A stretch of 42,839 bases of DNA from an uncultured Pelagibacteraceae bacterium (GCA_902578325.1 CACHCM010000005.1:1-42839), one strand, 5' to 3'; numbered from the stretch's first letter, positions 20,855 through 31,007 are shown. The notes: a model not told the origin generated them from the sequence alone. Made by a program: numbers and translations.

Positions 20855-22234
20855 TCTTTTTAAAACCTCTTCTTTACCAAGAGCTATAACTATATCATAC
20901 AATCCAGGACCAAATTTTGATCCTGTTAAACCAATTCGTATAGGCTGACCAACACCTTTAAAATTTGTATCATTTATTTTTATTAAATTATTTACTACAG
21001 GCTCTAAATTCTCCTTTTTTATATTTGATATAGACGATAATTCTTTAATAAATTCTGAAATAATTTTTTTTGCTTTATCATCTATTAATTTAATATCATC
21101 CCCATTGAATTTAACTTCATCATTTATGATGAATTTTGAATTATTGTAAATGTCTTCTAATGTTTTAGCCTTATTTTTTAAAAATGATAATGAGGATTTA
21201 ACTTTTGTTTCTTTGTCACTTTTAATTTCTTCTTTATAAATTTTACAATATTCGTCTAGACATTGATAAAGATCGTTCTCATCGATTGTTTTTATATAGT
21301 GCTCATTCATTGATAATATTCTACTCATATCAAGTTTCGATGGTGATTTTCCAATACCTGCTAAATTAAAGTGTTCAATGCTCTCTTCTAGAGTAAATAT
21401 TTCTTTATTTTGATATGACCATCCTAGTCTAAGTAAATAATTTCTTAATGCATCAGGCATTATTCCTATTTTTGAGTAATCATCCAAAGTTGAGGCATTG
21501 TCTCTTTTTGAAAGTTTTTTACCTTCAATTGTATGAATTAGTGGAATATGTGCAAATTCTGGAACATCCCAACCCATTGCTTGGTATATTTGTATTTGTT
21601 TAAAAGTATTTATCTTATGATCATCTCCTCTAATTATATGTGTCATTCCCATTTGATGATCGTCAACAGTTGCAGAAAGATTATATGTTGGTGTTCCATC
21701 GTTTCTTAAAATTATAAAATCTTCTATTGTATTATTTTCAATTTCAACTTCTCCTTGAACTAAATCATTAAGTTTAGAATTTCCCTCTATTTTACTTTTA
21801 AATCTAATTACGGGTTTAATATCTTTAGGAGCATCTTTTTCATCAGCATCTCTCCATTTTCTATTATAAATGTATGGCATTTTTTTTTGCCTAGCTCTTT
21901 TTTTTTGTTCCTCTATCTCTTCAGCAGAGCAGTAGCATTTATATGCATTACCTCTTTTTAATAATTCATTAGCAATTTTAATATGATCTTCTATTTTTTG
22001 TGACTGAATATATTCTTCACCATCATGTTCAATCCCTATCCACTTTAATGATTTAATAATTTGTATTTTGTGTTCCTTTTTTGATCTTTCTTTGTCAGTA
22101 TCTTCAATTCTTAGATGAAAAGTTCCCTTTTGATTTTTAGAGAACAACCAATTAAATAAGGCAGTTCTAACCCCTCCAATATGCAGAGCTCCAGTAGGGG
22201 ATGGAGCAAAACGTGTTGCTACTTTAGACATCAA
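20834..22234 (-). CDS. gltX: Glutamyl-tRNA synthetase
   Basis: 466 aa; RFAPSPTGALHIGGVRTALFNWLF, FAHIPLIHTIEGKKLSKRDNASTLDDY. Confidence 0.96.
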   Translation of the reverse strand: MMSKVATRFAPSPTGALHIGGVRTALFNWLFSKNQKGTFHLRIEDTDKERSKKEHKIQIIKSLKWIGIEHDGEEYIQSQKIEDHIKIANELLKRGNAYKCYCSAEEIEEQKKRARQKKMPYIYNRKWRDADEKDAPKDIKPVIRFKSKIEGNSKLNDLVQGEVEIENNTIEDFIILRNDGTPTYNLSATVDDHQMGMTHIIRGDDHKINTFKQIQIYQAMGWDVPEFAHIPLIHTIEGKKLSKRDNASTLDDYSKIGIMPDALRNYLLRLGWSYQNKEIFTLEESIEHFNLAGIGKSPSKLDMSRILSMNEHYIKTIDENDLYQCLDEYCKIYKEEIKSDKETKVKSSLSFLKNKAKTLEDIYNNSKFIINDEVKFNGDDIKLIDDKAKKIISEFIKELSSISNIKKENLEPVVNNLIKINDTNFKGVGQPIRIGLTGSKFGPGLYDIVIALGKEEVLKRLAKIIS

Positions 22235-22253
22235 TGTTGTTTAGACTATTTTT

Positions 22254-22931
22254 TTAGAAGTTTCTATATAAAGATACTAAAACTCCTTGAACTTTTACTC
22301 TATCAGGTCCAAAAATCTTAGTTTCATAGTTTCTATTAGCACTTTCAAGCGCTACAACTTTACCTTTTTTACGAATTCTTTTTAACATCGCTTCATGCTC
22401 ATCTATTAAAGCAACTACAATTTTACCATTATCAGCAGTATCAGTTCTTTTAATAATAACAGTATCTCCTTCATGAATACCTGCATCTATCATAGAGTCA
22501 CCTTGAACTTTTAATCCAAAGTAATCACCGTTTTTTTCTAAATTATTTGGTAGTGGAATTCTAGAAACCTCATTTTGTATTGCTTCAACAGGTGTTCCTG
22601 CAGCAATTTTTCCAAGTACCGGTACTTCTACTTCATCAGAATCAGTTTGTTCTTCATCTAGTCCACCTTTAATGACACTAGGTGAAAAGCTATTATAAAT
22701 ATCATTGGCAGAAGCTGTCTCTGGTAATTTAATTACCTCTAAAGCTCTTGCTTTGTGGGCTAATCTTTTAATAAAACCTCTTTCTTCTAAAGCACTAATC
22801 AATCTATGAATACCTGATTTAGATTTTAAATTAAGAGACTGTTTCATCTCTTCATATGAAGGAGATACACCAGAGCTTCTCAACTTCTTGTTGATAAATA
22901 AGAGTAGGTTTTTTTGTTTTTTTGTTAGCAT
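22254..22931 (-). CDS. lexA: LexA repressor
   Basis: 225 aa; winged HTH N-term, Ala-Gly cleavage site (GKIAAGTPVEA), catalytic Ser (VQGDSMIDAGI) and Lys (EAMLKRI). Confidence 0.96.
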   Translation of the reverse strand: MLTKKQKNLLLFINKKLRSSGVSPSYEEMKQSLNLKSKSGIHRLISALEERGFIKRLAHKARALEVIKLPETASANDIYNSFSPSVIKGGLDEEQTDSDEVEVPVLGKIAAGTPVEAIQNEVSRIPLPNNLEKNGDYFGLKVQGDSMIDAGIHEGDTVIIKRTDTADNGKIVVALIDEHEAMLKRIRKKGKVVALESANRNYETKIFGPDRVKVQGVLVSLYRNF

Positions 22932-22933
22932 AA

Positions 22934-22970
22934 GAACAAATATCGTACAAATAATGTTCTATAAAAGTTC
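22934..22970 (-). promoter_or_regulatory. lexA operator: alphaproteobacterial-type SOS box plus an in-phase second, imperfect box
   Basis: Plus strand GTTC-TATAAAA-GTTC at 22956-22970 (GTTC-N7-GTTC). A further GAAC-N7-GTAC follows at 22934-22948. On the minus strand it reads GAAC-N7-GAAC-N7-GTAC-N7-GTTC-TT-ATG. Confidence 0.85.
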
Positions 22971-23020
22971 TTTTAAATTAACAATACAAAAAAAAACTAG
23001 CAAAATAGGGCTTTATTTGA

Positions 23021-23812
23021 CTATAAAACAGAAAAAATAGAATTTTTATCTAAGTTTTTCAAAAGTGATTCACCAATTAAAAAAGTGTTAATTGATGTTT
23101 TGTTATTTAGTTCTAATAGCTCATCTTTGTTCTTAATTCCACTTTCAGATATTAAAGGACCTTTGTGATTTTTTACAACATCATAAATATCATAAGTTGT
23201 ATTTATATCAGTTTTAAGTGTTTTTAAATTTCTATTGTTTATTCCGATTAATGCATCTTTAAAATTTAATGCTTTTTTAGCCTCTTCTACTGTATGAACT
23301 TCAACTATAACTGACATATTATATTTCATAGCTTCATCATATAATTCAGATGCAAGATCATCCGAAACCCCAGCCAAAATAATTAAAATTGCATCAGCGC
23401 CATAACTTTTTGCTAAAGGTATTTGAAATTTATCGATAAAAAAATCCTTACACAATACAGGTAAATTTATTTTATCTTTTATTTTGCTTATGTGAATTAA
23501 ATTTCCTAAAAAAAAATCTTCTTCTGTTAAAACTGAAAGGCAAGTTGCTTTATTATTAAAATAAATCTGAGCAATATCTACAGGATTATAATCATCAATT
23601 ATTATACCTGCTGAAGGACTTGCTTTTTTAATTTCAGCAATAATTGAAGTTTTACAATTTTTTATATTATTTTCTATTTTCTCTTTAAAATTTATATAGC
23701 TATTATTTTTAGCTATTAACTCATTTAAAACTTTAAGATCTAAAGTTTTTTTTAATTTTTCAACTTTTTCAATTTTTTTTTGAATGATATTTTGAAGTAT
23801 GTTTTCAGACAT
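23021..23812 (-). CDS. trpC: Indole-3-glycerol phosphate synthase
   Basis: 263 aa; IIAEIKKASPSAGII, LPVLCKDFFIDKFQI, IGINNRNLKTLKTDI, SESGIKNKDEL. Confidence 0.96.
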   Translation of the reverse strand: MSENILQNIIQKKIEKVEKLKKTLDLKVLNELIAKNNSYINFKEKIENNIKNCKTSIIAEIKKASPSAGIIIDDYNPVDIAQIYFNNKATCLSVLTEEDFFLGNLIHISKIKDKINLPVLCKDFFIDKFQIPLAKSYGADAILIILAGVSDDLASELYDEAMKYNMSVIVEVHTVEEAKKALNFKDALIGINNRNLKTLKTDINTTYDIYDVVKNHKGPLISESGIKNKDELLELNNKTSINTFLIGESLLKNLDKNSIFSVL

Positions 23813-24797
23813 TTTGAATCTTTTCTAGATGTGAAAAAGTTTTTCCAGAAAGAATAAATTCTCTTGCATGAGTATAAGCTTCAGAAAATTCAGAAAATTT
23901 TTCACCAACAATTAAACCTGCTGCAGCATTTAAACAAACTGCTTTTGAAAAATCATTATCTTCACCTTTAAATATTTCAATCATCTTATCAGCATTGAAT
24001 TTTGCATCATCACCTACTAAATTTTTAAAATTATCTGCATTAACCCCTAAAGCGTTTGGGTCTATTTTTACTTCAGATATTTGACCATGTTTTAATTGAA
24101 TAACATTAGTTTTTGTATATGGAGATATTTCGTCCAATCCATCCTCACTATTCACTATCCAGGCAAATTTTAAATTTAAATTTTTAAGTCCTTCTGCAAA
24201 AATTTTTAATAATTTTTTATCAAAAACACCTACAACTTGTCTCTCTACAAGAGCCGGATTGCTTAATGGACCAATCATATTAAAAATGGTTCTTTTTCCA
24301 ATTTTTTTTCTTACAGGTCCTACAAATTTCATTGCACTATGATAATTTGGCGCAAACATAAAACCAAAATTATTGTTATTAATTTCTTTTTCAATATCAT
24401 CAGGTTCTAAATCAATTTTAATTTTAAGAGCTTCTAAAACATCACCAGACCCACATTTTGAAGAAACAGCCTTATTGCCATGTTTAGCAACTTTTGTACC
24501 CATGCTAGCTAAAAGTAGGGCAGAAGCAGTTGAAATGTTAAGGGTATTCATACCATCACCGCCAGTACCACAAGTATCAACACAATCACTTACATTTACT
24601 CTTTTTGACTTTTCTCTAAGAACAAAAACTCCACCCGCTATTTCATCTGAAACCTCACCTTTTTTAGATAGTAATGTTAAAAAGTTAAAAATTTCATCAT
24701 CACTGGCTTTTCCAGTCATTAATATTTCAAAAGCAGTTTTACTTTCTTCAAAAGTTAAATCTTGTTCATTTTTAAGTTTTTCTAAAATTTGATCCAT
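23805..24797 (-). CDS. trpD: Anthranilate phosphoribosyltransferase
   Basis: 330 aa; DTCGTGGDGMNTLNISTASA, KHGNKAVSSKCGSGDVLEAL, GPLSNPA. Confidence 0.96.
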   Translation of the reverse strand: MDQILEKLKNEQDLTFEESKTAFEILMTGKASDDEIFNFLTLLSKKGEVSDEIAGGVFVLREKSKRVNVSDCVDTCGTGGDGMNTLNISTASALLLASMGTKVAKHGNKAVSSKCGSGDVLEALKIKIDLEPDDIEKEINNNNFGFMFAPNYHSAMKFVGPVRKKIGKRTIFNMIGPLSNPALVERQVVGVFDKKLLKIFAEGLKNLNLKFAWIVNSEDGLDEISPYTKTNVIQLKHGQISEVKIDPNALGVNADNFKNLVGDDAKFNADKMIEIFKGEDNDFSKAVCLNAAAGLIVGEKFSEFSEAYTHAREFILSGKTFSHLEKIQNV

Positions 24798-24801
24798 AAA
24801 A

Positions 24802-25368
24802 TTAATTGTTAATAAAGTTTTTAAGAATTTTCATTCCAAACTTAGTTTTAATACTTTCAGGATGGAATTGTACACCATGAATATTAAATTTTTTATGTTG
24901 AACACCCATAATCACCCCATCTTCTGTCTCTGCTGTAATCTCTAGCTCTTTTGATAATGTTTTTTTATCAATTATCAAACTATGGTATCTGGTAGCTTCA
25001 AATGTATTTGGGAGGTTTTTTAAAATACCAATTTTTTTAGATTTGATTTTACTTGTTTTGCCGTGCATTAACTTTCTTGCTTGAACAATTTTTGATCCAA
25101 AAACTTGTCCAATTATCTGATGACCCAAACATACTCCTAGAAAAGGTAATTCTTTGTATAGTGATTTCAATATTTTAATACAATTGCCTGATTGATTTGG
25201 GTTACCTGGTCCTGGTGAAATAACAATTTTATCATATTTCTTTTTAATGATTTCTTTAGAATTAATTTTATTATTTCTAACTACATGAACTTTAACATTT
25301 AATGAGGAGATATAGTGAAACAAATTAAAAGTAAAACTATCGTAATTATCTATTAACAATACTTTCAT
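24802..25368 (-). CDS. trpG: Anthranilate synthase component II (glutamine amidotransferase)
   Basis: 188 aa; LLIDNYDSFTFNL, ISPGPGNP, LGVCLGHQIIG, GVQFHPESI. Confidence 0.95.
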   Translation of the reverse strand: MKVLLIDNYDSFTFNLFHYISSLNVKVHVVRNNKINSKEIIKKKYDKIVISPGPGNPNQSGNCIKILKSLYKELPFLGVCLGHQIIGQVFGSKIVQARKLMHGKTSKIKSKKIGILKNLPNTFEATRYHSLIIDKKTLSKELEITAETEDGVIMGVQHKKFNIHGVQFHPESIKTKFGMKILKNFINN

Positions 25369-26828
25369 TATCTTAAAGCATTAATTAAAGCTTTGGCTTT
25401 ATTAACGGTTTCCTCATATTCATTTTTAGGTTTACTATCTGCAACTATACCTGCACCTGCTTGAACATAAAATTTTTTATTTTTAGCAACTGCAGTTCTT
25501 AAGGCTATGCATGTATCAAATTCTCCAGTTGCAGAAAAATATCCAATTCCACCTGCATAAACTTTTCTTTTTGTTGTTTCTAATTCATCTATAACTTCCA
25601 TAGCTCTAATTTTTGGAGCTCCAGAAACTGTACCTGCTGGAAAACCAGCTAAGAGCGATTTAAATTTTGAAAATTTTTTATTATATTCCCCAACTACATT
25701 TGAAACTATATGCATAACGTGAGAATATCTTTCAATAATGAAGCTTTCTGTGACTTTTACCGAATTAATCTTTGAGACTTTACCAGCATCATTTCTACCT
25801 AAATCAAGCAACATCAAATGCTCTGAAAGTTCTTTTTTATCTTTAAGTAGGTCTCTTTCATAAAATAGATCTTCTTTTTTAGTTTTACCCCTTGGTCTAG
25901 TTCCTGCAATTGGTCTTACAGTAATTTTATTATCCCTAAGTCTCACAAGTATTTCAGGACTTGCACCAATTATTTGAAAATCCTTAAAATTAAAGAAAAA
26001 CATAAAAGGAGAAGGGTTTGTTACTCTTAGTTTTTTATAAATATCTAGTGGTTTCTTTGTTAATTTTGCCTCAAATCTTTGGCTTAAAACAACCTGAAAA
26101 ATATCTCCTATTTTAATATATTTTTTTGCCTTATGTACCATTGATAAAAATTTATTTTTTGAAGTGTTAGATTTCACTTTTATATTTTTTGATTTTTGTA
26201 TTATTTTTTTATCAATATTCTTAATTGATGACTGAATGAGTAATTTAAACAAATCAGATTTAACTTCTTCATATTTATTTTGATAGTTTTTAATTTTTTC
26301 ATCTTTAAAAATGTTAGATATATAAAATATTTCTTTTTTTAAATTGTCATGAATGACTAAAGTTCTTGGACGAAGAAGTCTAACATCAGGTAAATTGAGA
26401 TCATTTATACAATTATTCGGAATTTTTTCTATGTATCTGATTGAATCATAAGAAAAATATCCAGAAATTAATGAGCAAATGTTAGGTAAATTTTTTGGAG
26501 TTTCAAACTTGAAATCTTCAATGATTTTTTCAATTAATTTTTCTGGTTTATCATTTAATTTTCTTTTTATATTTTTTTGAATTAAATAAGAATTGTTATT
26601 GTTAAATTCCCAAATTTTATCAGGATTTTTACCAAATATTGTATATCTACCTTTGATTTTACCTTTTTCTACAGACTCAAATATAAAACTATTTTTTTCC
26701 TCTAGGAAATTATCTATTAGGTTTAATACTTCCTTATCATTTTTTACTCTCTTTTTAGTAAAGATGATTTGATTTTTTTTGCTTCTGTGTCGAAACTTAA
26801 AATCTTTGAAGCTTCGATTAATTATCAT
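25368..26828 (-). CDS. trpE: Anthranilate synthase component I
   Basis: 486 aa chorismate-binding enzyme; IFQVVLSQRFEA, NPSPFMFFF, RPIAGTRPRGKTKKED, LLAGFPAGTVSGAPKIRAME; adjacent trpG. Confidence 0.95.
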   Translation of the reverse strand: MIINRSFKDFKFRHRSKKNQIIFTKKRVKNDKEVLNLIDNFLEEKNSFIFESVEKGKIKGRYTIFGKNPDKIWEFNNNNSYLIQKNIKRKLNDKPEKLIEKIIEDFKFETPKNLPNICSLISGYFSYDSIRYIEKIPNNCINDLNLPDVRLLRPRTLVIHDNLKKEIFYISNIFKDEKIKNYQNKYEEVKSDLFKLLIQSSIKNIDKKIIQKSKNIKVKSNTSKNKFLSMVHKAKKYIKIGDIFQVVLSQRFEAKLTKKPLDIYKKLRVTNPSPFMFFFNFKDFQIIGASPEILVRLRDNKITVRPIAGTRPRGKTKKEDLFYERDLLKDKKELSEHLMLLDLGRNDAGKVSKINSVKVTESFIIERYSHVMHIVSNVVGEYNKKFSKFKSLLAGFPAGTVSGAPKIRAMEVIDELETTKRKVYAGGIGYFSATGEFDTCIALRTAVAKNKKFYVQAGAGIVADSKPKNEYEETVNKAKALINALR

Positions 26829-28243
26829 TTGAAATAATTTTTAACTCTATCAATAGTTTTTTGATTTAATTGAACTTGATATTTATTATTAAGTAATTGA
26901 TCATATGATTGTAATATACTTTTTCTATTATTCAAATTTTGGCTATTTACAAATTTAAGATATTTTTCATCAGTTTTGTTAAATGAATTTTTATTTGTTC
27001 CGGTAATTTTTACTAAATAAATTTTATCCTCTTTGTTTACTAAAGCGAAAGAGTTTACAGGTAGTGCATAAAGCATTTTTACTGAATTAATATCAATAAG
27101 GTTATCATCTTCTATAGAATTAATCGAAGAATATTCCTTATTTGGCCCCGCTAGTTCTTCAAATTTTGAATTATCAAATTTCTTATTTTGAATTTTTTCT
27201 ATAATTTCTCTATTATAATCAAATTTTCCTTTTTGATATATTAACTCTACTATTTCTCCTTTAATGATTTCATCATTTAAATCTGGAGCTCGATCGTATA
27301 TATTTTTGATATTATAAAGTAAAAAATTATCACCACTCTCTATCAGGTCTATTTTAGATGCTTTTTTAGAATAAATTAAATCTTCATTAATCTGTTTACT
27401 AGAGCTAGGTGCAAACTCATTTACTTCAATGATGTCAACATTTATATCTTCCAATATAGTGTCAAATGTACTTCCTTGAGAGATTTTGTTCTCAATTGTG
27501 TCAATTTCATCAAAAAAGTCTTGATTAAATTCTCCTATGCCAATTAGGTTTTTTGGATTTAAAATCACATACTTAAAATCTATATATTCTCTTTTTAATT
27601 GATCTTTATTTTCATCCATAAATATTTCAATTTCATTTGCTGTGTAATCAGCTTTTGTTTTATATAAATTTTCCATATCAAAATACTCGATATCCAAAGA
27701 TTTATTATTTTCCTCAAACTTTTTTTCTATCAAAAAATTTGGTGTTATTGTTCCAGCACCAATAAAATCAAATAAGTGTTTCTGTAATTCTCTATTTTTT
27801 AATTGCAATTCAAACATTGGAGCTGACAAGTTGTTGGAGAGTAAAAATTTTTCATATTTAATTCTTTGAAAAGTACCATTTTCATCATGGAAATTTTTAT
27901 TTTCTTTAATGTTTTTAAGTATAGTTTTTTCGTTAATTGAAATATCAAAGTCTTTAATTTCTAAATCAATCAATGTAGTTGAAATTAATCCTGACAATAA
28001 TTCTTCAATAATATTATTTTCTAAATTATCTCGAATAGCTTTTTGTGAAATCCCGCTTTGATTAATATAGTCAATAAAATCTTGGCTGGTTACATTTGTT
28101 TTATTTATTTTAGCAATATTGTTTTGATTATTCGTACTAAATCCACCACCAAAACCACCAAAGATAAAAGCGAAACCAACAATAGCCATCACTAAAAATC
28201 CTCCAGTTTTTTTCCATCCTAATTCTTTCAGTTTTTTAATCAT
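26825..28243 (-). CDS. PpiD/SurA-N-domain-like membrane-anchored periplasmic folding factor
   Basis: 472 aa; N-terminal TM anchor (WKKTGGFLVMAIVGFAFIFGG) followed by SurA_N-like segment (IAKINKTNVTSQDFIDYIN); located upstream of trpE as alphaproteobacterial ppiD often is. Confidence 0.75.
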   Translation of the reverse strand: MIKKLKELGWKKTGGFLVMAIVGFAFIFGGFGGGFSTNNQNNIAKINKTNVTSQDFIDYINQSGISQKAIRDNLENNIIEELLSGLISTTLIDLEIKDFDISINEKTILKNIKENKNFHDENGTFQRIKYEKFLLSNNLSAPMFELQLKNRELQKHLFDFIGAGTITPNFLIEKKFEENNKSLDIEYFDMENLYKTKADYTANEIEIFMDENKDQLKREYIDFKYVILNPKNLIGIGEFNQDFFDEIDTIENKISQGSTFDTILEDINVDIIEVNEFAPSSSKQINEDLIYSKKASKIDLIESGDNFLLYNIKNIYDRAPDLNDEIIKGEIVELIYQKGKFDYNREIIEKIQNKKFDNSKFEELAGPNKEYSSINSIEDDNLIDINSVKMLYALPVNSFALVNKEDKIYLVKITGTNKNSFNKTDEKYLKFVNSQNLNNRKSILQSYDQLLNNKYQVQLNQKTIDRVKNYFK

Positions 28244-28258
28244 AGCGTTATAAATTTA

Positions 28259-28287
28259 TTGATCTGTAAAAAACAAATCTATAGATT
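28259..28287 (+). promoter_or_regulatory. Candidate sigma70-type promoter for tpiA
   Basis: TTGATC (28259-28264) - 17 nt - TAGATT (28282-28287), 4/6 matches in each hexamer, 12 nt before ATG 28300, in the divergent ppiD/tpiA gap. In such AT-rich DNA, chance matches are likely. Confidence 0.3.
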
Positions 28288-28299
28288 AAAAAGTCAATT

Positions 28300-29040
28300 A
28301 TGACAAATAAATATATGTATTTTGTAGCTAATTGGAAAATGTTTGGTGATTTAAGAACTCTAAATTCACTTGATAAAGTAATAAAGTTTTCAAAAAATAA
28401 TAAAAAAAATAAGTTAAAAATAGTTTATTGCCCACCAAATACATTAATTCGTCCATTATCAAGAAGACTTAAAAAAACAAATATTGAGGTTGGTGCCCAA
28501 AATTGTCATCACAGTTATGACTATGGTGCGTATACAGGGCAAGTAAACTCAACTATGCTTAAGAATGTTGGAGCAAAATATATTATTTTAGGACATTCAG
28601 AAAATAGACATTTAGGAGAAAAAGACGATCAAATAAATTTAAAAATTAAAAGCGCAATTAAATCAGGTCTTAAAATTATTTTTTGTATTGGCGAAACCCT
28701 TAAAGAAAGAAGACAAAAAAAAACTAATCAAATTTTAAAAAGACAAATTGAAAAAGGATTAAAATCGATAAAGAATAAATCCAAAATTATTATAGCCTAT
28801 GAACCGGTATGGTCTATTGGCACAGGTGTAATTCCAAAAGAAGCTGATTTAAACAAAACTATTTCATTTATTAAAAGTAGATTTGTAAAAAAATATCCAA
28901 AAATTTTATATGGTGGATCTGTAAACACTAATAACGTAAGTATATTAAAAAAAATTCCCAACATTGATGGTTTTTTGATAGGAGGCGCATCACAAATTCC
29001 AAAAAAATTTATTGATATAATTCAAAAAACCATTAATTAG
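28300..29040 (+). CDS. tpiA: Triosephosphate isomerase
   Basis: 246 aa; FVANWKMFGD, GAQNCHHSYDYGAYTGQVN, LGHSENRH, AYEPVWSIGTG, LYGGSVN. Confidence 0.96.
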   Translation: MTNKYMYFVANWKMFGDLRTLNSLDKVIKFSKNNKKNKLKIVYCPPNTLIRPLSRRLKKTNIEVGAQNCHHSYDYGAYTGQVNSTMLKNVGAKYIILGHSENRHLGEKDDQINLKIKSAIKSGLKIIFCIGETLKERRQKKTNQILKRQIEKGLKSIKNKSKIIIAYEPVWSIGTGVIPKEADLNKTISFIKSRFVKKYPKILYGGSVNTNNVSILKKIPNIDGFLIGGASQIPKKFIDIIQKTIN

Positions 29041-29046
29041 ACCCAC

Positions 29047-29346
29047 ATGGAAACTCTATTATTAATAATCAACATCATACTTGCAGTTATTTTAGTGCTT
29101 TTGGTTTTATTGCAAAAATCAGAAGGAGGTGCTCTTGGTATTGGAGTTTCCCAAGAAAATTTTATGTTATCTAGATCAGCAGGTAGCTTCATGATAAAAG
29201 CCACTGCAATAGTAGCAACACTTTTTATTATTTGTAGTCTGGCTCTAACAATAATTTCTAGAGCAGAACTTACTCCTACGAGCTCAGTATTGGATACAGT
29301 TGAGGAAAAAACAGAAGACACGCCTTCAATTCCAGAAAATAATTAA
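29047..29346 (+). CDS. secG: Preprotein translocase subunit SecG
   Basis: 99 aa; LVLLQKSEGGALGIG motif, two TM segments, position tpiA-secG-pyrG. Confidence 0.92.
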   Translation: METLLLIINIILAVILVLLVLLQKSEGGALGIGVSQENFMLSRSAGSFMIKATAIVATLFIICSLALTIISRAELTPTSSVLDTVEEKTEDTPSIPENN

Positions 29347-29390
29347 TTAATCCTTTTCAATTCATTTTTTATTGGTTATAAGATACTTCC

Positions 29391-31007
29391 ATGGCGCGAT
29401 ATATATTTGTCACTGGCGGCGTGGTTTCCTCCCTTGGTAAAGGTCTCTCTTCTGCATCACTTGCTTATTTATTACAATCAAGAGGTTATAAAGTCAGATT
29501 AAGAAAATTAGACCCATATCTTAATGTTGATCCAGGAACAATGAGTCCGTTTCAACATGGTGAAGTTTTTGTAACAGACGATGGCGCTGAGACAGATTTA
29601 GATTTAGGTCACTATGAAAGATTTTCTGGCGTTACCGCGAAGAAAACCGATAACATCACAACTGGAAAAATTTATAACGATGTTCTTAGAAAAGAAAGAA
29701 AAGGTCAGTATTTAGGTAAGACAGTTCAAGTTATTCCTCATATCACAGATAGAATTAAAGAATTTATAAAACACGATACACATAAGGAAGATTTTGTTAT
29801 TTGTGAAATAGGAGGAATAGTAGGTGATATAGAAAGTTTACCATTTGTAGAAGCGATAAGACAATTTTCAAATGATATTGGTAAAAAAAATGCATTATTT
29901 ATTCATTTAACTTTAGTTCCTTATTTAAAAGCATCCGATGAAATAAAAACAAAACCAACCCAACACTCAGTTAAAGAATTAAGAAGCATTGGTATTCAAC
30001 CTGATATTATTATCTGTAGATCAGAAAGACCTATTCCTTTAGACCATAGAAAAAAAATATCTTTGTTTTGTAATGTTGATATTAAAAATGTAATTGAAAC
30101 AGTTGATGTTAAAACTATTTATGAGGCACCGATCAGTTTTTTTAATCAAAAATTAGATATTCAAGTTTTAAATTATTTTAAATTAAAATCAAAAAAACCT
30201 GCAAATTTGAGTCCATGGAAAAAAATAACTAAAATTACACTTAACACCAAAAGACATGTTAATATTGCAATTATTGGAAAATACGTTGAATTAAAGGATG
30301 CTTATAAATCTTTAGATGAAGCACTTACTCATGGAGGAATATCCAACAATCTTAAAGTAAATTTGATTAGAATAGATTCTGAAAAATTAAAAGTTTCAGA
30401 AATAAAAAATAAACTTAAAAATGTTTCAGGAATTCTAATTCCAGGTGGGTTTGGCAAAAGAGGAACAGAGGGTAAAATCGAAGCGATAAGGTATGCAAGA
30501 ATAAATAAAATTCCATTTCTTGGAATTTGTTATGGAATGCAAATGGCAATAATTGAATTTGCTAGAAATCAATTAAAGATTAAAAAAGCAACTTCTTCTG
30601 AGTTTGATAAAGGCGGTGTTCATATTATTGGCTTGATGAATGAATGGGAGAAAAGTGGCAGAAAATTTAAAGGAACAGATAAAGACTTAGGAGGCACCAT
30701 GAGACTTGGTTCTTATGATGCAATCTTAAAAGATAAATCTAAAATTAGAGATGTTTATAAATCTAGATTAATCAAAGAGAGACATAGACATAGATATGAA
30801 GTGGATATTTCATATAAAGAAAAATTTGAGAAGAAAGGATTAATATTTTCAGGTTTATCTCCAGATCATAAGCTACCAGAGATAATTGAACTAAAGAATC
30901 ATCCATGGTTTATAGGAGTTCAGTTTCATCCTGAATTTAAATCTAGACCTTTGAACCCACATCCTTTATTCTCTTCTTTTATCAAAGCAGCAAAAAATCA
31001 TAGATGA
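29391..31007 (+). CDS. pyrG: CTP synthase
   Basis: 538 aa; [72 protein letters not shown], GATase LGICYGMQ. Confidence 0.97.
   Translation: MARYIFVTGGVVSSLGKGLSSASLAYLLQSRGYKVRLRKLDPYLNVDPGTMSPFQHGEVFVTDDGAETDLDLGHYERFSGVTAKKTDNITTGKIYNDVLRKERKGQYLGKTVQVIPHITDRIKEFIKHDTHKEDFVICEIGGIVGDIESLPFVEAIRQFSNDIGKKNALFIHLTLVPYLKASDEIKTKPTQHSVKELRSIGIQPDIIICRSERPIPLDHRKKISLFCNVDIKNVIETVDVKTIYEAPISFFNQKLDIQVLNYFKLKSKKPANLSPWKKITKITLNTKRHVNIAIIGKYVELKDAYKSLDEALTHGGISNNLKVNLIRIDSEKLKVSEIKNKLKNVSGILIPGGFGKRGTEGKIEAIRYARINKIPFLGICYGMQMAIIEFARNQLKIKKATSSEFDKGGVHIIGLMNEWEKSGRKFKGTDKDLGGTMRLGSYDAILKDKSKIRDVYKSRLIKERHRHRYEVDISYKEKFEKKGLIFSGLSPDHKLPEIIELKNHPWFIGVQFHPEFKSRPLNPHPLFSSFIKAAKNHR

Noticed and set aside
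22971-23020. Possible terminator or small RNA between trpC and lexA
   Set aside because: The segment has A-tracts but I could not find a convincing hairpin; only the LexA operator part of this gap is supportable.
24373-24792. 139-aa ORF on + strand opposite trpD
   Set aside because: Antisense to a clear trpD gene; low-complexity Ser/Leu-rich translation typical of a shadow ORF.
29037-29321. 94-aa ORF opposite secG
   Set aside because: Antisense to secG, which has the conserved QKSEGGALGIG motif and expected synteny.
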